Shown here piece by piece: positions 57,032 to 64,000 of a DNA stretch of 64,000 bases. Source of the DNA: Stenotrophomonas sp. SAU14A_NAIMI4_5 (GTDB lineage Bacteria > Pseudomonadota > Gammaproteobacteria > Xanthomonadales > Xanthomonadaceae). Both the position numbers and the translations under genes were made by a program. Positions within the stretch are counted from its first letter, which is position 1. Each line of letters starts with the position of its first letter. The stretch lies in contig NZ_CP026003.1 of the NCBI RefSeq assembly GCF_003086795.1, positions 1,694,777-1,758,776 of the forward strand, read 5' to 3'. The notes under the pieces were generated by a model. The model did not search any database. It saw only the letters and a program-made list of their open reading frames with translations, and was not told where the DNA came from.

Positions 57032-57520
57032 ATGTCCGATGCCGACGCCCCCACCGGCCGCAAGCGCCGGCCGCGCGAACAGACCCCCGTACAGCGAGCC
57101 CTGGGCCTGCTGGTGCGGCGTGAGCATTCGCGCAAGGAGCTGACCCGAAAGCTGACCGCCCGAGGCATCGAGGGCGAGGCGGCCGAGGCCGCCGTGGCCA
57201 AGCTGACCGAGGCCGGCTGGCAGGACGACACGCGCTTTGCGGAGAATCTCGTCCGGATGCGTGCCAACACCGGCTATGGGCCCATCCACGTCCGTGCCGA
57301 GCTCGGCACCCATGGGCTGGACAGTGCCGCCATTGCCGCTGCCATGGACACCTACGAAGGCGACTGGCAGGAAAACGCCCGCGATCTGGTCCGCCGCCGC
57401 TTCGGCGAGGACGGCCCGCAGGACCTGGCACAGCGGCGCAAGGCCGCCGATCTGCTGGCCCGGCGGGGCTTCGACGGGGACACCATCCGCCGCGCGACCC
57501 GCTTCGACCCGGATGACTGA
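57032..57520 (+). CDS. recX: Regulatory protein RecX
   Basis: A 162-residue, three-helix-repeat protein that inhibits RecA filaments. Typical pieces are [42 protein letters not shown] and [15 protein letters not shown]. The N-terminal extension ([18 protein letters not shown]) is basic. A TTGGAGTAAG ribosome site precedes the ATG. It lies 111 bases after recA, with the hairpin between. Confidence 0.93.
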   Translation: MSDADAPTGRKRRPREQTPVQRALGLLVRREHSRKELTRKLTARGIEGEAAEAAVAKLTEAGWQDDTRFAENLVRMRANTGYGPIHVRAELGTHGLDSAAIAAAMDTYEGDWQENARDLVRRRFGEDGPQDLAQRRKAADLLARRGFDGDTIRRATRFDPDD

Positions 57521-57631
57521 GACTGACGGCGCCGGGCCTGATACCCTTTAGGTTTTCGGCGGTCCGTTACGACCCTGGCCAGTGAGGCCGGCGGTTCGGG
57601 GCTGCCGGCCCGCACACTGCCAGCCCCCTCA

Positions 57632-60280
57632 ATGAACGCACCCGCCAAATTCACGACTTCCCAGATCCGTAGCGATTTCCTTGAGTTCTTCAAGGGCAAA
57701 GGCCACACCATCGTGCCGTCGGCGCCGCTGGTGCCGGGCAATGATCCGACCCTGCTGTTCACCAACTCGGGCATGGTCCAGTTCAAGGACGTGTTCCTGG
57801 GCGCGGAAAAGCGCAGCTACGTGCGCGCGGCCGACGTCCAGCGCTGCCTGCGCGCCGGTGGCAAGCACAACGATCTCGACCAGGTCGGTTACACCGCGCG
57901 TCACCACACCTTCTTCGAAATGCTGGGCAACTGGTCCTTCGGTGATTACTTCAAGAAGGACGCCATCGCCTGGGCATGGGAACTGCTGACCCAGGTCTGG
58001 AAGCTGCCGGCCGAGCGCCTGCTGGTCACCGTCTACCAGACCGATGACGAGGCCTACGCGCTGTGGCGCGACATGGTCGGCATCCCGGAAGAGCGCATCG
58101 TACGCATCGGCGACAACAAGGGCGCCCCGTACGCCTCGGACAACTTCTGGCAGATGGCCGACACCGGCCCCTGCGGTCCGTGCACCGAGATCTTCTACGA
58201 CCACGGCGACCATATCGCCGGCGGCCCCCCGGGTTCGCCGGATGAAGACGGTGACCGCTTCATCGAGATCTGGAACCTGGTGTTCATGCAGTTCGACCGC
58301 CAGACCGACGGCACCCTGGTGCCGCTGCCGGCACCGTGCGTGGACACCGGCATGGGCCTGGAGCGCCTGGCGGCGATCCTGCAGCACGTGCACACCAACT
58401 ACGAGATCGACCTGTTCCAGGCGCTGATCCGCAAGGCGTCCGAGCTGACCGGCATGGCCGACCTGGAGAACAAGTCGCTGCGCGTGATCGCCGATCACAT
58501 CCGCGCCTGCTCGTTCCTGATCGTCGATGGCGTGCTGCCGTCCAACGAAGGTCGCGGCTACGTGCTGCGCCGTATCATCCGCCGCGCCCTGCGCCACGGC
58601 TGGATGCTGGGCGTGCGCCAGCCGTTCTTCAGCAAGCTGGTGCCGACCCTGGTCGAGCTGATGGGCGAGGCCTACCCGGAACTGCCGGCCCAGGCCGACA
58701 CCGTGGTCCGTGCGCTGCAGGCCGAGGAAGAGCGTTTCGCTGAAACCCTCGACGCCGGCATGAAGATCTTCGAGGACGTGGCGGCCAAGGCCAGCAATGG
58801 CGTGATCCCCGGCGTCGACGCGTTCCGCCTGTACGACACCTACGGCTTCCCGCTGGACCTGACCCAGGACATCGCCCGCGAGCGCGAGCTGACCGTTGAT
58901 ACCGACGGCTTCGATGCGGCGATGGAGCAGCAGCGCGAGACCGCGCGTGCCGCCGGCAAGTTCGGTGGCGGCGTGACCCTGCCGGCCGAGCTGGTGGCGA
59001 CCCTGACCCCGACCCTGTTCCTGGGCTACGACCGCCTGCAGGCTGACGGCCTGACCGTGCTGGCCCTGCTGAAGGACGGCCGTCCGGCGCAGTCGGCCGA
59101 GGCCGGCGACGCCGTGATCGTCATCACCAACCAGACCCCGTTCTACGCCGAATCCGGCGGCCAGGTCGGTGATACCGGCGTACTGGCGGGCAACGGCGTG
59201 CGCCTGGTGGTCAGCGACACCCAGAAGTTCGCGGGCCAGTTCCATGGCCACGTCGGCACTTTGTCCGAAGGCGGCCTGAAGGTCGGCGACGTGCTGTCCG
59301 GCCAGGTCGATGGCGAGCGCCGCGGCGCTACCATCCTCAACCACTCGGCCACCCACCTGCTGCATGCCGCCCTGCGCGAAGTGCTCGGCACCCACGTGCA
59401 GCAGAAGGGTTCGCTGGTCGCACCGGACCGCCTGCGTTTCGACTTCTCGCACTTCCAGTCGATCAGCGCCGAAGAACTGGCCGTGATCGAGCGCAAGGTC
59501 AACCAGCAGGTGCGCGCCAACAACGCCGCCGAAGTGCACAACATGGGCATGCAGGAAGCGCTGGACTTCGGCGCGATGGCCCTGTTCGGCGAGAAGTACG
59601 GCGAGAACGTGCGCGTGCTGAAGATGGGTGACTACTCCACCGAACTGTGTGGCGGTACCCACGTCAGCCGCACCGGCGACATCGGTCTGTTCAAGATCAC
59701 TTCCGAAGGCGGTGTCTCGGCCGGCGTGCGTCGCATCGAGGCGGTCACCGGCCAGGGCGCCCTGGATTATGTGGCGGCCGAAGAGGCCCGCCTGGCCGAA
59801 GCAGCCGAACTGCTGGGTGGCAGCGCCGCCGACGTGGTCGAGAAGATCCGCGCCCTGGGCCTGCGCCAGAAGCAGCTGGAGCGTGAGCTGGAGGCCGTGA
59901 AGGCCAAGGTCGCCGCCGGCGCTACCGCCGATCTCTCCGGCCAGGCCGTCGAGGTTGCCGGTGTGAAGGTGCTGGCCGCCCGCCTGGAAGGCTTTGACGC
60001 CAAGGCCCTGCGTGATGCCATGGACCGCCTGAAGCAGCAGCTGGGCAACGCCGTGATCGTGCTGGCCGGCACCCAGGACGGCAAGGCCGCGCTGGTCGCG
60101 GGCGTGAACGGCAGTGCAATGGGCAAGGTCAAGGCCGGGGAACTGTTGTCCCATATCGCCAGTCAGATCGGGGGCAAGGGCGGCGGACGCCCGGACCTCG
60201 CCCAGGGTGGTGGCGAGGACGGGCCCGCCCTTGCTACCGCTCTGGCCGCGGTTGTCGAATGGGTCAGCCCCCGCCTGTGA
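57632..60280 (+). CDS. alaS: Alanyl-tRNA synthetase
   Basis: An 882-residue class II synthetase. The aminoacylation domain ([59 protein letters not shown]) is followed by an editing domain with [16 protein letters not shown] and [15 protein letters not shown] zinc motifs. The C-terminal DHHA1-like C-Ala domain follows ([34 protein letters not shown]). The order recA-recX-alaS-csrA is standard in gammaproteobacteria. The start is preceded by a weak ribosome site. Confidence 0.98.
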   Translation: MNAPAKFTTSQIRSDFLEFFKGKGHTIVPSAPLVPGNDPTLLFTNSGMVQFKDVFLGAEKRSYVRAADVQRCLRAGGKHNDLDQVGYTARHHTFFEMLGNWSFGDYFKKDAIAWAWELLTQVWKLPAERLLVTVYQTDDEAYALWRDMVGIPEERIVRIGDNKGAPYASDNFWQMADTGPCGPCTEIFYDHGDHIAGGPPGSPDEDGDRFIEIWNLVFMQFDRQTDGTLVPLPAPCVDTGMGLERLAAILQHVHTNYEIDLFQALIRKASELTGMADLENKSLRVIADHIRACSFLIVDGVLPSNEGRGYVLRRIIRRALRHGWMLGVRQPFFSKLVPTLVELMGEAYPELPAQADTVVRALQAEEERFAETLDAGMKIFEDVAAKASNGVIPGVDAFRLYDTYGFPLDLTQDIARERELTVDTDGFDAAMEQQRETARAAGKFGGGVTLPAELVATLTPTLFLGYDRLQADGLTVLALLKDGRPAQSAEAGDAVIVITNQTPFYAESGGQVGDTGVLAGNGVRLVVSDTQKFAGQFHGHVGTLSEGGLKVGDVLSGQVDGERRGATILNHSATHLLHAALREVLGTHVQQKGSLVAPDRLRFDFSHFQSISAEELAVIERKVNQQVRANNAAEVHNMGMQEALDFGAMALFGEKYGENVRVLKMGDYSTELCGGTHVSRTGDIGLFKITSEGGVSAGVRRIEAVTGQGALDYVAAEEARLAEAAELLGGSAADVVEKIRALGLRQKQLERELEAVKAKVAAGATADLSGQAVEVAGVKVLAARLEGFDAKALRDAMDRLKQQLGNAVIVLAGTQDGKAALVAGVNGSAMGKVKAGELLSHIASQIGGKGGGRPDLAQGGGEDGPALATALAAVVEWVSPRL

Positions 60281-60431
60281 TGTGAACCCCTGCCGTCCCC
60301 CTCCTTGTAGGAGCGGGACGGCTGACGGTACCATTGCGAAATCTTTTCCCTTTGTCGTGGGGACGCTTCTTGACGGAGCGTCAAGCCGGTGGGGGATACC
60401 CTTCCACACGGTTCCATGGAGACTTACTAAA

Positions 60432-60635
60432 ATGTTGATCTTGACTCGCCGCGTCGGCGAAACCCTGATGATCGGAGACTCGGTGAGCGTCACCGTGCTC
60501 GGCGTCAAGGGCAACCAGGTGCGCATCGGTATCACCGCGCCGAAGGACGTTGCTGTGCATCGCGAAGAGATCTACCAGCGCATCCAGCGTGGTGACGAAG
60601 CCGGCAGCACCGGAAGTGAAAATTCCGGCGAATAA
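60432..60635 (+). CDS. csrA: Carbon storage regulator CsrA/RsmA
   Basis: A 67-residue RNA-binding translational regulator dimer. [34 protein letters not shown] and the RNA-contact region [17 protein letters not shown] are conserved. The short Gly/Ser-rich tail ([10 protein letters not shown]) is variable. It lies between alaS and tRNA-Ser(GCU), as in other gammaproteobacteria. About 150 bases upstream of its ATG are free for its own promoters. Confidence 0.97.
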   Translation: MLILTRRVGETLMIGDSVSVTVLGVKGNQVRIGITAPKDVAVHREEIYQRIQRGDEAGSTGSENSGE

Positions 60636-60714
60636 AAGCTTTACCTTCGCGTCTGATTAACGTTATGATTCACGCCCCGCTGAGGTGCACCGCACCAGAC
60701 GCGGAGAAAACCCC

Positions 60715-60807
60715 GGAGCGATGCCCGAGTGGCTGAAGGGGCTCCCCTGCTAAGGGAGTATAGGGTCAAAAGCTCTATCGAGGGTTCGAATCCCTCTCGC
60801 TCCGCCA
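60715..60807 (+). tRNA. tRNA-Ser (anticodon GCU)
   Basis: 93 bases with encoded CCA. The ends GGAGCGA and TCGCTCC pair. The anticodon loop reads CTGCTAA (GCU), and a long variable arm (ATAGGGTCAAAAGCTCTAT) marks tRNA-Ser. The T-arm GGGTTCGAATCCC is present. It follows csrA, a conserved position. Confidence 0.97.
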
Positions 60808-60819
60808 GATACAAGAAAG

Positions 60820-60851
60820 CGCCCGCAGATCTTCGATTTGCGGGCGTTTTT
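60820..60851 (+). terminator. Intrinsic terminator after tRNA-Ser
   Basis: CGCCCGCA and TGCGGGCG form an 8-bp stem, followed by TTTTT. It lies 13 bases after the tRNA. Confidence 0.92.
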
Positions 60852-60887
60852 CGTTGTGCGTGATTGGTGCGGAACGGCAGTTGCCGA

Positions 60888-61856
60888 TCAATCGTGGGAC
60901 GCGGAATATTTCCGTTCGCCAGAAAGCACTGCCAGCCGAACGAGCGTGTGGTCTGCATCCTGCTGCGCGAGCCGGTTCTCCGGCGGCGGCAGTGGGCACG
61001 TCGCGAATTCGGTGTACGCGCACGGTGGGTTGTAGGCGCGATTGAAATCGAGCGCGACCGAACCATCCGCGGCGACCGCATCGGTGCGCAGGTAGCGACC
61101 GACACCATAGGTCTGCCGGCCCGTCGTCTGATCCTGGAACATCAGGTTCAGTCCTTTGGCCGGATCGCCCAATGCTTCCAGCCTCCACTGTCGACCCTCT
61201 TTTTCAAAGACGACGTATCCAGGATTGGGCGTGTCGGTGACCTCGCCGATGACACTGGCGATGGGCAGCGTCCTGCCGGCAGGGTGTGGCACGAAGCGCG
61301 CCTGCAGCCGCCAGCCTTCGTCTGCAGGGAAGAAATCAAGACCGGAAAAGGCCAGGCGAGCCGGTGCATCGGCATGCCGGACCCGCAGCGCAAGGCGTTG
61401 GCCACGGCGGATCACACTGATTTTTCCCTTGCCGTCGTCATAGGTGAGCGTGGTGCCACCGCCAGGGCCCTCCGGCGCCAGGCGAGTGCTGCCCAGCACC
61501 GGTGTGCCTTCCGTGGTAACGGCCACGCCATCGGCAGGCTGGAAGAACACGGCGTCGCCACGCTGCTCGATCTGGCCCAGGCGAGCGGGTGCAATGGCCA
61601 GCCGGATGTCGTTGTCCTCGCTTCCCCCCACGCGTTGCGTACCGGCTTCCAGCCAGTGCAGACCGGTGAGGCTGGTCCAGCCATCCGGCTTGCCCAGGTC
61701 CGCGGCGCGCTGGCGCACCCACTCGGCGTGCTCTGTCTGGAACGCCGACGCTGCGGGCGTTCCAGTCGCGGCCTGCGCATCCACGGGTTGCCGTGGGCTG
61801 CACGCGGCCACGCCCAGTGCCGCCGCAAGCAGGAACGCGAGGGTCAGTCTCTTCAT
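60888..61856 (-). CDS. DUF1684 domain lipoprotein
   Basis: A 322-residue protein with a lipoprotein signal (LAFLLAAALGVAACS, lipobox VAAC). The DUF1684 domain is recognised by WVRQRAADLGKPDGWTSLTGLHWLEAG near residues 50-75 and the C-terminal AVAADGSVALDFNRAYNPPC, LPPPENRLAQQ. The function is unknown. It starts five bases after the stop of the TonB-dependent receptor gene on the same strand, so the two are probably co-transcribed. That suggests a role with the receptor's substrate. Confidence 0.85.
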   Translation of the reverse strand: MKRLTLAFLLAAALGVAACSPRQPVDAQAATGTPAASAFQTEHAEWVRQRAADLGKPDGWTSLTGLHWLEAGTQRVGGSEDNDIRLAIAPARLGQIEQRGDAVFFQPADGVAVTTEGTPVLGSTRLAPEGPGGGTTLTYDDGKGKISVIRRGQRLALRVRHADAPARLAFSGLDFFPADEGWRLQARFVPHPAGRTLPIASVIGEVTDTPNPGYVVFEKEGRQWRLEALGDPAKGLNLMFQDQTTGRQTYGVGRYLRTDAVAADGSVALDFNRAYNPPCAYTEFATCPLPPPENRLAQQDADHTLVRLAVLSGERKYSASHD

Positions 61857-61861
61857 GCGGT

Positions 61862-64000
61862 TCACCAGTTCTTTGAAATGCCGAGGTGGATGTAGCGCCC
61901 GTAGGTCTCGTGCAGCGCGCTCAGGTAATTGCCCGAGGCGTTGAGGGGCGGCTCTTTGTTGAACAGGTTGCGCGCTCCCACTTCCACGGCGGCGCCCTGC
62001 AGCAGCCCCGCGTGGAACTCCTTTTTCACCGACAAGGCCCAGCGCTGGGTGGAGGCGACCACGTACGGCCGGCCATCGGCGTACGCGCCGGCCCTGACAC
62101 TGTCGATGTAGTCGTCGCGCAGCCGCACGGTCCAGTCCTTCAGGTTCCAGATCAAGGTGGCGCTGGCCCGCCACTCCGGCTTTGCCCCGTTGATGCCGAC
62201 TTCGTTGGCCGCACCAAGGTCGGGCGCGATGATGTTCAACGCGCCGCGGGCGATCGCGGCGGCGACCTCCTGCACTTCGGCCGGCTTCTGCTGGGTGTAC
62301 TCCTTCAACTGGCTGACGCTGACCAGCAGCGCGAAGCGCCCCCATGCGGTGTCCGGTAGCCGCCAGTTGAAGTTGTAATCCATGCCGGAGGCCGTCAGCG
62401 GACTGCGGTTCTGGTAGCGGTTGTAGATGTTGGTGACGACGCCGGCCGGCTCAAGCCCGGTGCCCGCGAACAGGGCGATGTCTTCTGCAGTTGCCTGCGC
62501 ACGCACGACGTTGGGGTTGCTGGTGCCTTCGACGACACGCAGGTAGGCGTCGTAGAGCAGTTCCTCGCCCATGGTGCTGATCGGGTTCTCGACCTTCACC
62601 CGCCACGTGTCCACGCTCAGGCTGATCGAGCCGAAGCGTTCGGGCAGGAAGCGTGGCTCGAACACTGCGCCCCAGGAAGACTGTCGCGTCGTTTCCGGTT
62701 TGACGTCATCGCCGTAGGAGGTCACCGAGCTGACCGATGGCTTGACCGCCGAACCACTGCTGTAAGCGTTGAGGCAGGCGCTGTAGTTCGGCTGTGCACC
62801 CTTGGCGATGAGTGCATGGCAGCGGATGGCGTCGTTGTTGAAGCCGAACCCGTAGGTGGGCGGTGAATTGACCAGTTCCAGCCCCGGCGCGCGGAAGCCG
62901 CCACTGACCGAGCCGCGCAGCAGCAGGCTGTCATTGACCTTCCACGCAGCGGCCAGCTTCGGCTTGGCGACCTTGCCGGCGTCGCTGTAGTCCTCCCAGC
63001 GCGCAGCCACCTGCAGGTCCAGCGATTGCACCAGCGGCACGCCCTGCGCGGCGGACACCAGGGGGATGGCCAGTTCGACCAGCGCGGAGGTGACGTTGCG
63101 GCTGCCATGCACGTCGGGCCGCGGGCTGTGGGTGAAGAAATTGCTGGGCGCCACCGTTCCGGTGTACCAGTCGGTATAGGGGTGGCTGCCATCGATGTTC
63201 CCATCGCGGTCATCGCTGCGGCTTTCGTAACGGTACTCCACGCCCGCCGCCACGCCGATGTCGCCGGCATACCACGTCAGTAGATCGGAGCGGTCGATCT
63301 TGAAATCCCACAACGCCAGCTCGCTGGTGCCTACGCGCGTCGCCTCGCCAATGAACGAGGAGGTGTCATAGGGCGTGGCATCGCCAACCCGGATGCTGGC
63401 GGGATCACCTCCGCTGAACGGATTGTAGGCACTGGCATCGGTGCGGTTCACCGCCTCGATGAAGGCATCGGTGAGCCCGCCCTGCTGCACATCGGTGCTG
63501 CGCGCGCGTGAGTACAGCAGTGCGCTTTCCCAGTTCCAGCCGCCTTCGGTCCAGCCACGCACGCCCAGCAGGACGCGCGACTGCTCGTTGTCGACCGTGA
63601 CGCGGCGGATCCCCGAGTCCGCGAACTGATAGTTCAGCAGTCGGATCGCATCGGCACCGCGCAGCGCTTCCGGCACCCAGTAGGCATCGGGACGGATGTG
63701 CAGCAGGAAGCCCTCGCCGCCGAAGCCGGACTCACTGCTCACCCACGACTCGGACCTGGCCCGGTAATAGGCCAGCTCGCCGAACAGCTGCAGCGAGTCG
63801 TTGATGTCGAACCGGCCGCTGGCGAACACATTGCCCTTGCGGATGGCGGGCGCCGAGGTGATGCCCGGCTCGGCGGCCGAGTCATAGTGGTAGCGGGTCG
63901 GCACCGTACCGGAGACGAGTGCGCCGGTCGCAGGATCGATGCTCCAGCTGCCGGTGCGCCTGCCATTGGCATAGGTATCGAAGTGGCCCCACGGCGTCCG
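61862..64000 (-). CDS. TonB-dependent outer-membrane receptor, partial (5' end outside window)
   Basis: 712 C-terminal residues of a TonB-dependent receptor; the frame is open to the right edge, so the plug and signal peptide are missing. Beta-barrel features include VFASGRFDINDSLQLFGELAYY, GVEYRYESRSDD, LDLQVAARWEDYSDAGKVAKPKLAAAWKV, GSVSGGFRAPGLELV and the final YGRYIHLGISKNW. The length and barrel pattern (GFRAPGL, ARNLFNKEPP) fit the oar/BtuB-like xanthomonad receptors for peptides, plant sugars or siderophores; the ligand cannot be told. The DUF1684 gene follows after five bases. No frameshift is visible. Confidence 0.9.
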   Translation of the reverse strand, partial: RTPWGHFDTYANGRRTGSWSIDPATGALVSGTVPTRYHYDSAAEPGITSAPAIRKGNVFASGRFDINDSLQLFGELAYYRARSESWVSSESGFGGEGFLLHIRPDAYWVPEALRGADAIRLLNYQFADSGIRRVTVDNEQSRVLLGVRGWTEGGWNWESALLYSRARSTDVQQGGLTDAFIEAVNRTDASAYNPFSGGDPASIRVGDATPYDTSSFIGEATRVGTSELALWDFKIDRSDLLTWYAGDIGVAAGVEYRYESRSDDRDGNIDGSHPYTDWYTGTVAPSNFFTHSPRPDVHGSRNVTSALVELAIPLVSAAQGVPLVQSLDLQVAARWEDYSDAGKVAKPKLAAAWKVNDSLLLRGSVSGGFRAPGLELVNSPPTYGFGFNNDAIRCHALIAKGAQPNYSACLNAYSSGSAVKPSVSSVTSYGDDVKPETTRQSSWGAVFEPRFLPERFGSISLSVDTWRVKVENPISTMGEELLYDAYLRVVEGTSNPNVVRAQATAEDIALFAGTGLEPAGVVTNIYNRYQNRSPLTASGMDYNFNWRLPDTAWGRFALLVSVSQLKEYTQQKPAEVQEVAAAIARGALNIIAPDLGAANEVGINGAKPEWRASATLIWNLKDWTVRLRDDYIDSVRAGAYADGRPYVVASTQRWALSVKKEFHAGLLQGAAVEVGARNLFNKEPPLNASGNYLSALHETYGRYIHLGISKNW

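Noticed and set aside
57629..60535. A 968-codon open frame antisense to alaS
   Set aside because: It mirrors alaS in high-GC DNA, has the low-complexity His/Gln/Gly/Arg composition of such shadows, and alaS is unmistakable.

Overview
The window is about 64 kb of a high-GC gammaproteobacterial chromosome that looks like Stenotrophomonas (S. maltophilia complex, Xanthomonadaceae). The evidence is the many intergenic GTAG-type stem-loops (SMAG repeats), the 19-bp xanthomonad-type LexA palindrome directly before lexA, the order surE-pcm-yqaA-nlpD with no rpoS after it, and protein sequences of xanthomonad type throughout. No taxonomic search could be run, so the genus is inferred.

Layout. 1-3.4 kb: an exported alpha/beta hydrolase, a small P-loop kinase, an AraC regulator, and the fluoride channel gene crcB behind a clear fluoride riboswitch. 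3.4-4.7 kb: a divergent repressor/Cro-like pair and a small conserved protein. 4.7-8.1 kb: a low-oxygen cluster (short CcoG-like ferredoxin, two-helix membrane protein, group III truncated haemoglobin, hemN) with two FNR/Anr sites. The hemN site lies exactly at -41.5 if transcription starts at the ATG, so a leaderless mRNA is likely. 8.09-11.76 kb: a decayed genomic island of 3.65 kb, bounded by 20-bp direct repeats, in the 3' end of tRNA-Leu(UAA). It holds frameshifted phage-type genes, a secreted HExxH protein gene with an in-frame amber codon followed by an exported partner protein, and a broken tyrosine integrase. 11.9-31 kb: mixed metabolic and envelope genes (TraB/GumN protein, BLUF photoreceptor, nucleotide-sugar dehydrogenase, glutamate-synthase-like protein, FKBP lipoprotein, trhO, luciferase-like oxidoreductase, CBS-domain membrane protein, DUF47/Pit phosphate uptake, S10 peptidase, parE). 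31-43 kb: a housekeeping run, pyrG-kdsA-(two membrane paralogues)-eno-ftsB-ispD-ispF-truD, then smr, surE-pcm-yqaA-nlpD. 43-51 kb: yhbY, rlmE-ftsH, folP-miaA, hfq-hflX. 51-61 kb: kgtP-like transporter, pncC-like amidase, ABC1 kinase, lexA-recA-recX-alaS-csrA and tRNA-Ser(GCU). 61-64 kb: a DUF1684 lipoprotein and the C-terminal part of a TonB-dependent receptor running off the right edge.

Several blocks are tightly coupled by ATGA/GTGA overlaps (ispF-truD, ftsB-ispD, surE-pcm, yqaA-nlpD, folP-miaA), as expected of operons. The intergenic spaces carry at least three families of palindromic repeat besides SMAG. One is a 40-bp hairpin with six copies and covarying apical stems. Another is a roughly 100-bp palindrome with four copies. 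Together these form a recurring module. The most noteworthy signals are the island with its possible effector/partner pair, the modular covarying repeats, the fluoride riboswitch and the leaderless Anr-controlled hemN promoter.
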